From Bacteroidaceae bacterium (GTDB lineage: Bacteria; Bacteroidota; Bacteroidia; Bacteroidales; Bacteroidaceae), in assembly GCA_017427065.1 (NCBI GenBank), contig JAFRTL010000016.1, positions 186,001-250,000 of the forward strand: a DNA stretch of 64,000 bases, in the 5' to 3' direction. The translations under genes were made by a program, and so were the position numbers. Of this stretch, positions 43,446 to 52,493 are shown piece after piece (positions within the stretch are counted from its first letter, which is position 1; each line of letters starts with the position of its first letter). The notes under the pieces were generated by a model, which searched no databases, had not been told where the DNA came from, and was given only the letters and a program-made list of their open reading frames with translations.

Positions 43446-44702
43446 ATGAAGAAACGCCTGTTTATCGCCATACATTATTTGGAAATCGGTGGAGCAGAAC
43501 GCTCTCTGATAGGTTTGCTCAATGCTTTGGACTATACCAAGTATGCGTTAGATCTCTTTGTCTATCAGCATCGAGGAGGGTTTATGAGTTTGATTCCGAA
43601 GCAGGTGAACCTATTACCAGAGATAGGCAGTTACGCTGCGATAGAGAAATCAATGGTGGAGGCATTGAAAGAAGGACATATAAGGATAGTGGCCGCGCGA
43701 TTATGGGCAAAATTCCAATATAGGAACTATGTGAAAAAACGTCATCCAAAGGAAGGTTCTGCCATATTCCAGTATGTGGCAGATTGCGTCACTCCAGTTC
43801 TACCATCTTTAAAGAAATATGGAGAGTATGACTTAGCCATCAGTTTCCTTACTCCCCATAATATTGTACGTGATAAAGTCATAGCCAAGAAAAAGCTTGC
43901 CTGGATTCATACAGACTATTCTACCATTGATGTAGATGTAGCAAAAGAACTTCCTGTATGGTCATCCTACGATAAAATCTTTGCTGTATCCGAAGGAGTC
44001 AAAGATACTTTCCTGAAGACTTTCCCTTCCTTATCTAATAAGGTTGATGTCTTTGAAAACATTTTGTCAGAATCTTTCATTCGTGAACAATCTGAAATAG
44101 GTATTGAGCAAGCGAAAGCAGAAATGCGAGGTTCCAAGGCTCTAAACCCTAAACTCTTAACTCTAAACTTGTTGTCCGTTGGTCGTTTCACCGAAGCCAA
44201 GAACTTCGACAACGTCCCTGACATTTGTAAAAGAATTAATGTTCAATGTTCAATGCTCAATGCTCGATTTAGAGTCCGTTGGTATTTAGTCGGTTTTGGC
44301 GGTGATGAGGCCTTGATTAGAAAGAGAATTGAGGAAGCAGGAATGCAAGATTATTGCATTATCCTAGGCAAGAGAGAGAATCCATACCCCTATATGGCTG
44401 TTTGTGATGTGTACGTCCAGCCCTCACGCTATGAAGGCAAAGCTGTGACTGTACGAGAAGCGCAAATTCTCTGCAAACCGGTAATTATTTCCAACTATAC
44501 AACAGCAGAGAGTCAGGTGCAAGATGGGGTAGATGGTATCATCGTTCCTCAATCCAATGAAGAAATGGCAGATACCATAGTAACTTTCCTGCAGAACAAA
44601 CAGAAGCAGCAAGAAATTATAAACTACTTGAAGACTAATCATTATGGCAACGAGAGTGAAGTGGAGAAACTTGATTATTATCTCTCCCCCCCTATACCCT
44701 AA
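43446..44702 (+). CDS. Family 4 glycosyltransferase carrying repeat-derived insertions
   Basis: 418-residue GT-B transferase similar to its neighbour: HYLEIGGAERSLIGLLNALDYTKY, LVGFGGDEALI, ILGKRENPYPYMAVC and EGKAVTVRE as the EX7E motif. It is about 25 residues longer. Two segments come from junction-type repeats read in frame: the KALNPKLLTLN region (44140-44169, CTCTAAAC type), just before the donor domain, and the INVQCSMLNA region (44237-44265, ATGTTCA type), between a helix and the following strand. Both sites are in loops by comparison with the paralogue, so the enzyme may still work. The final codons and stop overlap another CTCTAAAC repeat. Confidence 0.9.
   Translation: MKKRLFIAIHYLEIGGAERSLIGLLNALDYTKYALDLFVYQHRGGFMSLIPKQVNLLPEIGSYAAIEKSMVEALKEGHIRIVAARLWAKFQYRNYVKKRHPKEGSAIFQYVADCVTPVLPSLKKYGEYDLAISFLTPHNIVRDKVIAKKKLAWIHTDYSTIDVDVAKELPVWSSYDKIFAVSEGVKDTFLKTFPSLSNKVDVFENILSESFIREQSEIGIEQAKAEMRGSKALNPKLLTLNLLSVGRFTEAKNFDNVPDICKRINVQCSMLNARFRVRWYLVGFGGDEALIRKRIEEAGMQDYCIILGKRENPYPYMAVCDVYVQPSRYEGKAVTVREAQILCKPVIISNYTTAESQVQDGVDGIIVPQSNEEMADTIVTFLQNKQKQQEIINYLKTNHYGNESEVEKLDYYLSPPIP
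44140..44169 (+). repeat. CTCTAAAC-type repeat inside a glycosyltransferase gene
   Basis: Four units (CTCTAAACC, CTAAA, CTCTTAA, CTCTAAACT) are read as KALNPKLLTLN, the only phase that avoids TAA. Very similar to the pepT/gcvT junction copy. Confidence 0.85.
44237..44265 (+). repeat. ATGTTCA-type repeat inside a glycosyltransferase gene
   Basis: Four AATGTTC/AATGCTC units followed by ATTTAGAG match the wzm/wzt junction repeat at 26660 almost base for base, but here they are coding. Confidence 0.85.
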
Positions 44703-44713
44703 ACTCTAAACTA
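44696..44713 (+). repeat. CTCTAAAC-type junction repeat, short copy
   Basis: Two to three units (ACCCTAAACTCTAAACTA) bridge the stop of the GT4 gene and the start of the GT32 gene; the TAA at 44700 is within a unit. Confidence 0.75.
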
Positions 44714-44718
44714 GTATC

Positions 44719-45423
44719 ATGATCCCTAAGATTATCCATTATTGTTGGTTTGGTAGGAATCCATTGCCAAAATCGGCTAAGAAATGCATTGCTTCATGGA
44801 AGAAATATCTTCCTGATTATGAGATAAAGGAATGGAATGAAGACAACTTCGATGTTGATATTATTCCTTATACTCATGATGCTTTCGAAGCAAAGAAGTA
44901 TGCCTTCGTCAGTGACTATGCTCGTTTCTGGATTCTCTATAACTATGGTGGTGTTTACTTTGATACAGATGTGGAAATGATCAGACCGATGGATGCGCTA
45001 ATTGAGAAAGGAGCATTTATGGGATGGGAGAAACCAAATAGTTTAGGCGTTTCAAGTATCGCTCCTGGGCTTGGTTTGGCTGCCCCTAAAGGGATGTCGC
45101 TTTACAAAGATATCTTGAATGGTTTTGAAAATCTTAATTTCTATAGAGAGAATGGTGAGAGGAATTCTTATTCAATGATTCCAATGGTGACAGATTTGTT
45201 GATTCAAAATGGCTTGAAGAAAGATGGTAGTTTGCGGACAATAGATGGTATCATACTATACCCGGATGAGTATTTCTGTCCAATGGATGCTGTTACAGGA
45301 AGAGTGAATATTACCTCTAATACATATACCATTCATTGGTACACAATGTCTTGGCTCCCTCGATCAAGGCAGTGGCGAGTTAGATTAATGAGGATTATTC
45401 GTAATATGTTTTCTTTGAAATGA
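44719..45423 (+). CDS. Family 32 glycosyltransferase
   Basis: 234-residue transferase of the DXD sugar-binding type: IPKIIHYCWFGRNPLPKSAKKCIASWKK at the start, EWNEDNFDV, FVSDYARFWILYNYGGVYFDTDVEM with the DTD metal motif, and IHWYTMSW near the C-terminus. Related capsule enzymes transfer hexoses. It overlaps the next GT4 gene by 4 nt. Secure at family level. Confidence 0.92.
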   Translation: MIPKIIHYCWFGRNPLPKSAKKCIASWKKYLPDYEIKEWNEDNFDVDIIPYTHDAFEAKKYAFVSDYARFWILYNYGGVYFDTDVEMIRPMDALIEKGAFMGWEKPNSLGVSSIAPGLGLAAPKGMSLYKDILNGFENLNFYRENGERNSYSMIPMVTDLLIQNGLKKDGSLRTIDGIILYPDEYFCPMDAVTGRVNITSNTYTIHWYTMSWLPRSRQWRVRLMRIIRNMFSLK

Positions 45424-46541
45424 TGAAAGAACCAGTTCGAGTCTTAATGCTTTTTACAAATATGAACCGTGGCGGTGCAGAGTCGATGGTAATGAGTTAC
45501 TATCGTAATATCGACCGCTCAAAGGTCCAATTTGATTTCTTGGTGCATCGTTCGGAAAGGGGAGCGTATGAAGATGAGATAGAGCAGTTAGGAGGAAGAA
45601 TCTATCGATTGATACCTTTTCATCCATTTACTTTCAGTCAATATAAAAAGCTCGTTTCCAAGTTCTTTAATGAGCATCCAGAGTATCAGATTATTCATGG
45701 ACATTGTTCGGAATTAGGTTATTTTATTTATAAAGAGGCGTTTCGAAGAGGTGTCCCTCATATTATAACGCATGCACACAATGCTCATGCACTATTTGAT
45801 TTGAAATGGCCATTCCGTACATGGTTTAAACATCGTATGCGAAAATATCTGACGCATGAGTTTACTTGTGGTCAGGAAGCTGCGGTGTGGCTATTTGGAA
45901 GAGAGCTGGCTAAGCAAGCAGTGCTTCAACGCAATGCGATAGATACGCAGTTGTTCAAATATGATGAAGAGAGTAGGGACCTAATCCGTAAGGAGTTTGG
46001 TATTACAGAGGATACGTTGCTTATCGGGCATGTAGGGCGTTTTGAGAAACAGAAGAACCATGCATTTCTGATAGATGTGTTTGACAGAGTTCAGGCTTTG
46101 CGTCCTCAGTCAAGGTTGCTACTGATTGGTGGTACGGGATATTTGGAAGGAGTTGTCAGGGCTAAGGTAAAAGAAAAAGGGTTGACAAAGAAAGTGATCT
46201 TTGCAGGAACACGTTCTGATGTTCCCCAGATCCTTTCAGCAATGGATGTTTTCCTATTCCCATCTTTTATGGAAGGTATGTCACTTTCTATGCTTGAAGC
46301 TCAATGTTCAGGTCTCTCATGTTTGGTTTCTGATAGCATTCCTAAAGAAATCTCAGTGACAGATTTAATTACCTATTTTCCTTTAGAAAAAAGTGCAGAT
46401 GATTGGGCAAAGCGTTTGCTTGAGGTTTTTAAAGGAATGGCTGATAGAAAAGATTATTATCAGAAGGTAGCTCAGTCAGGCTATGATATTAAAAAGAATG
46501 CTGAATGGCTTCAGAATTACTATTTATCTTTGGCTGAATAA
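45420..46541 (+). CDS. Family 4 glycosyltransferase (EpsF-like)
   Basis: 373 residues: LMLFTNMNRGGAESMVMSYYRNIDRSKVQFDFLVH, IIHGHCSELGYFIYKEA, IGHVGRFEKQKNH, LLIGGTGYLEG, VIFAGTRSDVPQILSAMDVFLFPS and EGMSLSMLE as EX7E. The layout resembles EpsF of gut Firmicutes and Bacteroidetes loci. It is coupled to both neighbours (4-nt overlap upstream, 1-nt overlap downstream). Confidence 0.92.
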   Translation: MMKEPVRVLMLFTNMNRGGAESMVMSYYRNIDRSKVQFDFLVHRSERGAYEDEIEQLGGRIYRLIPFHPFTFSQYKKLVSKFFNEHPEYQIIHGHCSELGYFIYKEAFRRGVPHIITHAHNAHALFDLKWPFRTWFKHRMRKYLTHEFTCGQEAAVWLFGRELAKQAVLQRNAIDTQLFKYDEESRDLIRKEFGITEDTLLIGHVGRFEKQKNHAFLIDVFDRVQALRPQSRLLLIGGTGYLEGVVRAKVKEKGLTKKVIFAGTRSDVPQILSAMDVFLFPSFMEGMSLSMLEAQCSGLSCLVSDSIPKEISVTDLITYFPLEKSADDWAKRLLEVFKGMADRKDYYQKVAQSGYDIKKNAEWLQNYYLSLAE

Positions 46542-47428
46542 TGGCAACACTGACTATATTCACCCCAGCTTACAATCGCGCTTATACCCTTCATTTAGGA
46601 TATGAAGCGCTAAAAAGGCAGACATGCAAGGATTTTGTTTGGTTGATTGTGGATGATGGCTCTACAGATAACACCCGTGAGTTAGTTCAGCGCTGGATAA
46701 ATCAAGAGAATGGCTTTGAAATCCGTTATGTTTATCAAGAGAATCAAGGCATGCATGGGGCGCACAATACAGCTTATCATTTGATAGATACAGAGCTGAA
46801 TACATGCATAGATTCAGATGACTATATGCCCGATGATGCAGTAGAGAAAATCCTATCTTTTTGGAAAGCGAATGGTTCTGACAAAGTGGCTGGTATTATC
46901 GGTCTGGATGCTGATTTTGAAGGGAAATTAATAGGTACTTCTTTCCCCAAAGGAATGACAAGAACCACCTTAGGCGATTTCTATGCACGTGGTGGAAAAG
47001 GGGATAAGAAGATGGTTTATCGAACTGAGGTAATTAAAAAGTACCCTGAATATCCGATCTTTGAAGGTGAAAAATATGTCTCTTTGGGCTATAAATACCA
47101 ACTGATAGATCAAGATTACGAGTTGCTTACGCTGAATGAGGTTCTCGTAAATGTGGAGTATCGTCTGGATGGTTCCAGTATGAACATGTATAGGCAGTAC
47201 ATTCGTAATCCGAAAGGCTTTGCATTTATCCGGAAGACCTCTATGCAGTTGGCACCAACTTTTAAGAGGAGGTTTGTTGAGGCTGTTCATTATGTGGCAG
47301 ATAGTCTATTGGCCAAGAATAGTCACTTCTTAAGTGAATCACCTCGAAAGATAATGACACTCTGCGCTATTCCTTTTGGGATGGTGTGGTATGGTGTAAT
47401 ACGATTTAAAACTCGAAGCATAGCATGA
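46541..47428 (+). CDS. Family 2 glycosyltransferase
   Basis: 295-residue GT2: LTIFTPAYNRAYTLHLGYEAL, LIVDDGSTDNTRELVQRW, GMHGAHNTAYHLIDTELNTCIDSDDYMPD. The spacing is slightly longer before DSDD than in the other GT2 genes here. Start overlaps the stop of the previous gene by one base; end overlaps the next gene by 4 nt. Donor unknown. Confidence 0.91.
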   Translation: MATLTIFTPAYNRAYTLHLGYEALKRQTCKDFVWLIVDDGSTDNTRELVQRWINQENGFEIRYVYQENQGMHGAHNTAYHLIDTELNTCIDSDDYMPDDAVEKILSFWKANGSDKVAGIIGLDADFEGKLIGTSFPKGMTRTTLGDFYARGGKGDKKMVYRTEVIKKYPEYPIFEGEKYVSLGYKYQLIDQDYELLTLNEVLVNVEYRLDGSSMNMYRQYIRNPKGFAFIRKTSMQLAPTFKRRFVEAVHYVADSLLAKNSHFLSESPRKIMTLCAIPFGMVWYGVIRFKTRSIA

Positions 47429-48456
47429 TAAGCATTATTGTTCCTGTCTTTAATGTAGCAGCTTATCTTCCTAAGTGTCTTGATTCGCTGATAAATCAAA
47501 CGTATCAAGACTTGGAGATTATTTGTGTAAATGATGGTTCTACGGATAAGTCTTTAGATATCTTACAAAGCTATTCTGAGAAGGACAAACGAATAAAAGT
47601 CATTAGTAGAGAAAATAAGGGGATTTCTGCAACGCGTAATGAGGCATTGGAAGTTGCTATGGGTGAGTATATCATGTTTGTGGATAGTGATGACTGGATT
47701 AATGTTCAAACATGTGAGAAAGCCCTCTATTCCATCGAGGAACATCGATGTGATTTAGTCTTATGGTCATATATCCGAGAATTTAAAGGTAAATCACTCC
47801 CCAATTATCTATATGATCAAACTAAAGTGTGGGAAAATGGGAAATCTCTCTGTAGAAGGATTGTCGGACCTATAGATGAGGAATTACGTACTCCTCAAAA
47901 ACTTGATTCATACGGAACGGTTTGGGGTAAACTATATAAACGAGAATTGGTAGAACGCGATATTCCTATTAGGTTTGTTGATACTAAAAAGATTGGCACC
48001 TGTGAGGATATATTATTTAATGTAGAATACTCTCTAAGAACTAATAAAACTGTTTATATACCAGTACTTTTGTATCATTATCGGAAATTGAACTCATCAT
48101 TTACTTCAAAGTATAGAGAATCCCTTTCAGAACAGTGGAAAGAATTGTATAAAGAGATGAAGAATGTTCTGATACAAAACAATGTTTTTGAAGATTGCAG
48201 AAGGGCATATAATAATAGAATCTCATTAGGTATGGTGGGCTTAGGATTAAATATTACTTTTTCATCTTATTCGTTTTCCAAGCAGCAAACAATGATTAAA
48301 AAGATTTTGGACTCGAATCATTATAAAAAAGCAATTTGTTCATTATCTTTAAATTTCTTTCCGATTCATTGGAAGTTTTTCTATTTTTGTGCCCAGAAAG
48401 GATATGCTAATATGGTATTTGCATTATTGAAGTTGATTAATAGGATTATTAGTTGA
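47425..48456 (+). CDS. Family 2 glycosyltransferase
   Basis: 343 residues with ISIIVPVFNVAAYLPKCLDSLINQTYQDLEIICVNDGSTDKS, GISATRNEALEVAMGEYIMFVDSDDW and a long C-terminal helical part. Typical of capsule GT2 enzymes of Bacteroidales. It overlaps the previous gene by 4 nt and ends 4 bp before the polymerase gene. Confidence 0.92.
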   Translation: MISIIVPVFNVAAYLPKCLDSLINQTYQDLEIICVNDGSTDKSLDILQSYSEKDKRIKVISRENKGISATRNEALEVAMGEYIMFVDSDDWINVQTCEKALYSIEEHRCDLVLWSYIREFKGKSLPNYLYDQTKVWENGKSLCRRIVGPIDEELRTPQKLDSYGTVWGKLYKRELVERDIPIRFVDTKKIGTCEDILFNVEYSLRTNKTVYIPVLLYHYRKLNSSFTSKYRESLSEQWKELYKEMKNVLIQNNVFEDCRRAYNNRISLGMVGLGLNITFSSYSFSKQQTMIKKILDSNHYKKAICSLSLNFFPIHWKFFYFCAQKGYANMVFALLKLINRIIS

Positions 48457-48460
48457 TTAT

Positions 48461-49579
48461 ATGGCACTTGATTTTATTCCTTTATCTCAATACACAGATT
48501 ATTTCCACATTTTAGTGTTGTGTCTTATCTTTATTGCATTTTGGCAATGTGCATCAGGTAATATTTTGAAACAGAATGTAGCAGAGTTTAATGCAGGCTG
48601 GGGATTTGTATTAGCTATACTCATTATTATTTATATGGGATTAAGACCTGTTAGTGGCGTGTTTGGAGATACAATTAACTATGCTAATGGTTTTGAGAGA
48701 TTTAAAGGAATCCCTATGAGATGGGTATGGGATGGTGAATGGTTATTTCAGAATTTAATGCATTGGTTTGCTAGGGTTAGTGGCATTCATTTGTTTTTCC
48801 TTTTTTGTTCAACGCTATATGTGTTGCCACTTTGGATAGCTATGCACCGAATGTTTGGAAACTATTCCTATGTTCCTTTTTTAATAATCATAGGAATGTT
48901 TACATTTTGGACTTATGGCGTAAATGGTATTAGAAATGGAATTGGAGCCTCATTGATTATTCTTGCTATGACCTATGTAGACAATATTCCCATTATGATT
49001 GTTTTATGTGCTTTAGCCACAGGATTCCATAGTTCTGTGTTTTTAATGATAGGCGCAGGATTATTAGCTTGGTTCATTAAAAATAGCTATTATTATTTGG
49101 CTGCATGGGTAGCTTGTATTTTTTTGTCATATCTTATAGGTAATACAATCCAGTCTTATCTAGCTGGATTGGGAATCGGAGGTGAAGATGAAAGATTTAC
49201 AACATATCTTACCATTGATGCTGAGGAATTTGCGCGTACAGAGTTAACAATACTACGTACTGGTTTCCGTTGGGACTTCTTGGCGTATAGTTCAATGGCT
49301 GTTGGTGTTGGCTGGTACTTTATTTTTAAACGCAAATTCCAAGATGAGTATTACCATTGGATATATAATTCATTCCTTATTACCAACGCTTTCTGGGTAT
49401 TGGTAATTCGTGCAGCATTTTCAAATCGCTTTGCTCAGATTTCATGGTTTATTATGCCTATCGTATTGATATATCCATTTATGAAAAAGCGTTTTTGGCT
49501 TAATCATGAGAAGATGCTGGGTTATGCCATACTTATATTCTATGCATTTGCATTTTATTCTAATATCTTAAGAGGATAA
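48461..49579 (+). CDS. EpsG-family membrane protein, probable polysaccharide polymerase
   Basis: 372-residue integral membrane protein with about ten hydrophobic segments. The short motif RPVSGVFGDTINYANGFERF and the central NGIRNGIGASLIILAMTY followed by GFHSSVFLM are characteristic of EpsG, a Wzy-like polymerase group. It would join repeat units at the periplasmic face. No Wzx flippase was found in the window. In a locus that also has Wzm/Wzt, this points to two transport logics or to a Wzx outside the window. Confidence 0.88.
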   Translation: MALDFIPLSQYTDYFHILVLCLIFIAFWQCASGNILKQNVAEFNAGWGFVLAILIIIYMGLRPVSGVFGDTINYANGFERFKGIPMRWVWDGEWLFQNLMHWFARVSGIHLFFLFCSTLYVLPLWIAMHRMFGNYSYVPFLIIIGMFTFWTYGVNGIRNGIGASLIILAMTYVDNIPIMIVLCALATGFHSSVFLMIGAGLLAWFIKNSYYYLAAWVACIFLSYLIGNTIQSYLAGLGIGGEDERFTTYLTIDAEEFARTELTILRTGFRWDFLAYSSMAVGVGWYFIFKRKFQDEYYHWIYNSFLITNAFWVLVIRAAFSNRFAQISWFIMPIVLIYPFMKKRFWLNHEKMLGYAILIFYAFAFYSNILRG

Positions 49580-49584
49580 GAATT

Positions 49585-50541
49585 ATGAATCAACTTTCCG
49601 AACACCAACAGCTATTGTTGAAGGTATATAAAGAGTTTGCGGAGTTTTGTGAAGAAAATGATCTTACATTCTTTGCTGCTTACGGCACCATGATAGGCGC
49701 TATCCGTCATCATGGCTTCATCCCTTGGGATGATGACATAGATGTTTTCATGCTGCGCAAAGACTATGATAGATTTGTGGAACTTCGCAATACTCTCCCA
49801 GAAGATGGTAAGTATAGGATTTCCGTCTATTTAGATGGTAATAGTCCATATCCTTTTGCGAAGTTTTATACTACAGAAGGCACTATTTGGGAGTATAAAC
49901 AGTTCCCATTCATTATTGGGCCTTGGATTGATGTTTTTCCAATAGATGAGGGTGATATTGCCGATGAAAATGCCAATAAGGCACTTGAACGATTCCATTA
50001 TACGATGTGGAAATACCGTAAAGCTGTGGCTTATGCATCGTGGAGTGAGATTGCACAAGACTTTCTTCATCTTAATGTGATGGATGGTGCTATGAGTCTT
50101 GTTAAAAAAATAAGATATGCTCCTTTCAAACAGAAATATATTAAGGAGATAGAAAGTAGGCTGGATGTTATTCGTGCTATCAAGGGCAACACTTTGAGGT
50201 GTTATAGCACGGCTTTGACAAATGAAGTTTTTGAGAAGGCTTGGTTTGAGAAAACGGTGGAAGTACCTTTTGAAGACACTACAATCCCTGTTCCTAATGG
50301 ATATCATGAGTTTTTAACAGCCCTATATGGAGATTACATGAAACTACCTCCAGTAGAGAAACGCGTTAATCATCCTGGATATTTCATAGACCTAAAGCAT
50401 ACGCTTACTAGGGAACAAATACTCAAAGAACATAAGGAATTCCTTGTCGAGAAATCTCCAATGTCCTTCAGAGTATTGTGGGACGAGATTATTCATCGCG
50501 CAAAAGGATGGCAACGACCTAGACCGAAGAAGAAAGAATAG
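49585..50541 (+). CDS. LicD-family phosphotransferase
   Basis: 318-residue LicD/FKRP-type protein. The hallmark AAYGTMIGAIRHHGFIPWDDDIDVFMLRKDYDRF contains the metal-binding DDDID stretch; FIIGPWIDVFPID follows. LicD enzymes attach phosphocholine or related phosphoalcohols to glycans. No choline-specific genes (licABC) are here, so another phospho-substituent, for example from CDP-glycerol, is possible. Its stop is 17 bp before the next preferred start. Confidence 0.9.
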   Translation: MNQLSEHQQLLLKVYKEFAEFCEENDLTFFAAYGTMIGAIRHHGFIPWDDDIDVFMLRKDYDRFVELRNTLPEDGKYRISVYLDGNSPYPFAKFYTTEGTIWEYKQFPFIIGPWIDVFPIDEGDIADENANKALERFHYTMWKYRKAVAYASWSEIAQDFLHLNVMDGAMSLVKKIRYAPFKQKYIKEIESRLDVIRAIKGNTLRCYSTALTNEVFEKAWFEKTVEVPFEDTTIPVPNGYHEFLTALYGDYMKLPPVEKRVNHPGYFIDLKHTLTREQILKEHKEFLVEKSPMSFRVLWDEIIHRAKGWQRPRPKKKE

Positions 50542-50558
50542 TGCAAAAAGCTATATAT

Positions 50559-51569
50559 ATGAAAGATAAACCTCTTGTCTCTATTGTTGTTCCTGTGTAT
50601 AATGTGAAAGACTACTTACCGCAATGTCTTGACTCATTATTAGCTATTAATTATCCCTCAAAGGAGATAATAATAGTGGAGGATTGTAGCACTGATGGGA
50701 GTATTAAGATTTGTTCTCAGTATAAGGAAAAGTATCCAGAATTGACATTAATTCAACATAAACAGAATAAAGGAGTTCAAGAGGCACGTATTACAGGGGT
50801 TAGTAATACTAATGGTGAATATGTGATGTTTGTGGATTCTGATGATTTTGTGGAACCAGAGATTTTAAATCAGTTAGTATCTAAAGCTCTCCAGCATGAA
50901 GCAGATATGGTATGTGCCCAGATCTTTAGATATTCCAATGGAGGGTATCACATAGAGAAACGAAACATTTTCGGTGTCTTTAATAAAAGAGAAATAAAAG
51001 AGCTTTTTTATAAGAATCTTATAATGGATGAGAGTATATACAAATCAGGTATGCCTTTATATCTTTGTGGAAAGCTAATTAAGAAAGAGAATCTTTTAAA
51101 ATCTCTAGTTAAGGGTGTAGGTTTAAGATATGGTGAAGATGAGTTGTCTGTTGTTGATTATCTAATGAATTATACAGAAACTTTAGTATCTATAGACACT
51201 CCACTTTATTATTATAGATATCATTCAAATCAAGTAACAGCAAAATCTGTAACTGAATTATGGCCAGATTACATAAAGCTTTGGGAACGTTTAGATGCGA
51301 TTGAAGGCTGGTCTTGGGATACAGTCCTTTCTCGAAGAATGTGGTGTTTCATAAAACCAACAATCTACAGAAAACCGCTAGAAGACAATCCTAGATGCTT
51401 TATTCATGCAATGAAGCAATTAAGAAATTCATCTATTGTAAAAAAACACATTTTTGACAACGAGAGCATTCCTTTAAGCATAAAAAAACATTTGCATTAT
51501 GTGTTTTTAAAGCATAGGTTATATTTGCTTGATTATTTTATGTATTTTATAGTTAGGACAATCCATTAA
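50559..51569 (+). CDS. Family 2 glycosyltransferase
   Basis: 336-residue GT2: VSIVVPVYNVKDYLPQCLDSLL, VEDCSTDGSIKICSQY, NKGVQEARITGVSNTNGEYVMFVDSDDFVEPE. The frame is open from a GTG that overlaps the licD stop, but the ATG at 50559 (MKDKPLVS) is chosen because the family N-terminus begins there. Substrates unknown. Confidence 0.9.
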   Translation: MKDKPLVSIVVPVYNVKDYLPQCLDSLLAINYPSKEIIIVEDCSTDGSIKICSQYKEKYPELTLIQHKQNKGVQEARITGVSNTNGEYVMFVDSDDFVEPEILNQLVSKALQHEADMVCAQIFRYSNGGYHIEKRNIFGVFNKREIKELFYKNLIMDESIYKSGMPLYLCGKLIKKENLLKSLVKGVGLRYGEDELSVVDYLMNYTETLVSIDTPLYYYRYHSNQVTAKSVTELWPDYIKLWERLDAIEGWSWDTVLSRRMWCFIKPTIYRKPLEDNPRCFIHAMKQLRNSSIVKKHIFDNESIPLSIKKHLHYVFLKHRLYLLDYFMYFIVRTIH

Positions 51570-51581
51570 CAGAAAGTGTTC

Positions 51582-52493
51582 ATGAATAGATTTCTTTCTT
51601 TGTTTTTTTTATTTATAATCACTACTAGCTTGATTTCTTGTGAAAAAGATGAGTATTTTATAGAAGAGCTTGTTAACACAGAATCGGAAGACGAATATGT
51701 GATTGATGGTAGGATAGGCATTAAAATCTCCAAATACATGAATCAGTCTTCTGCAGGATATGTCCAGGGGGCAGATTGCTATGGCGATTATTTATTTCAG
51801 TTTTTTAATGCAAATGCTGCCGTTAATATATATAATCTTAGGAAAAAGGTTTTTATTGGGAGTGTAGAATTGACCTCAAAATCATCAAATCATTGCAATA
51901 ATGTGTCATTTAGTCGTATATTCTTTAAAGAGAACGATGAATTTCCCTTATTGTATGTAAGTGGTAGTGGCAGTGGAACATATAACCACGTTCAAGTCTA
52001 TAGAATAACAAGAAATGCTTTCTCCTTTTCTCTTGAACAAGTTCAAGAGATAGTCTTTCCTAAGTCTAGTCCTCATAATCATTTATATTGGACAGATGTT
52101 ATGATGGATTCTGAATATATGTATGTTTCATCTGCTGCACATGGTGGAGGGGGGCGTATAACGATATTCCATATCCCTTCATTGGAAGATGGTGAGGTCA
52201 TACTAAATGATGATGACATTGTGGACTCTTTTGAGGTAGATAAATTTACTCATCACCAAGGTGCTACTATTTTTGAAAGAATGCTATATATTTTTGATGG
52301 TGTACCCCAGTGGGGGGATACAAATTATTTGCGAATAATAGATTTGGAGAAGAAGGTAGACTTCGCTAAAATCAACATCACGGAAAAAGGACTTAAGGCA
52401 GAGCCGGAAGGTGCGTTTGTTTATAATGGAAGATTGTTTTGCGCAACCAACAACTCTGGAATATTAAGTATAGATCTTATTTATGAAAGATAA
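51582..52493 (+). CDS. Predicted surface lipoprotein with beta-propeller-like repeats
   Basis: 303-residue lipoprotein of no family I can name with certainty. The signal ends in SLISC and is followed by EKDEYF, which resembles the Bacteroidetes lipoprotein export signal (Lys followed by acidic residues), so surface exposure is likely. The rest has repeating aromatic strand patterns (GDYLFQFF, PLLYVSGSGSG, EYMYVSSAAHGGGG, MLYIFDGVPQWGDTNYLRIIDLE, GRLFCATNNSGI), consistent with a six- or seven-bladed propeller. A remnant of a second copy lies at 55690. I chose the ATG at 51582 over a GTG six bases upstream. It overlaps the next gene by 11 nt. Function unknown. Confidence 0.75.
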   Translation: MNRFLSLFFLFIITTSLISCEKDEYFIEELVNTESEDEYVIDGRIGIKISKYMNQSSAGYVQGADCYGDYLFQFFNANAAVNIYNLRKKVFIGSVELTSKSSNHCNNVSFSRIFFKENDEFPLLYVSGSGSGTYNHVQVYRITRNAFSFSLEQVQEIVFPKSSPHNHLYWTDVMMDSEYMYVSSAAHGGGGRITIFHIPSLEDGEVILNDDDIVDSFEVDKFTHHQGATIFERMLYIFDGVPQWGDTNYLRIIDLEKKVDFAKINITEKGLKAEPEGAFVYNGRLFCATNNSGILSIDLIYER

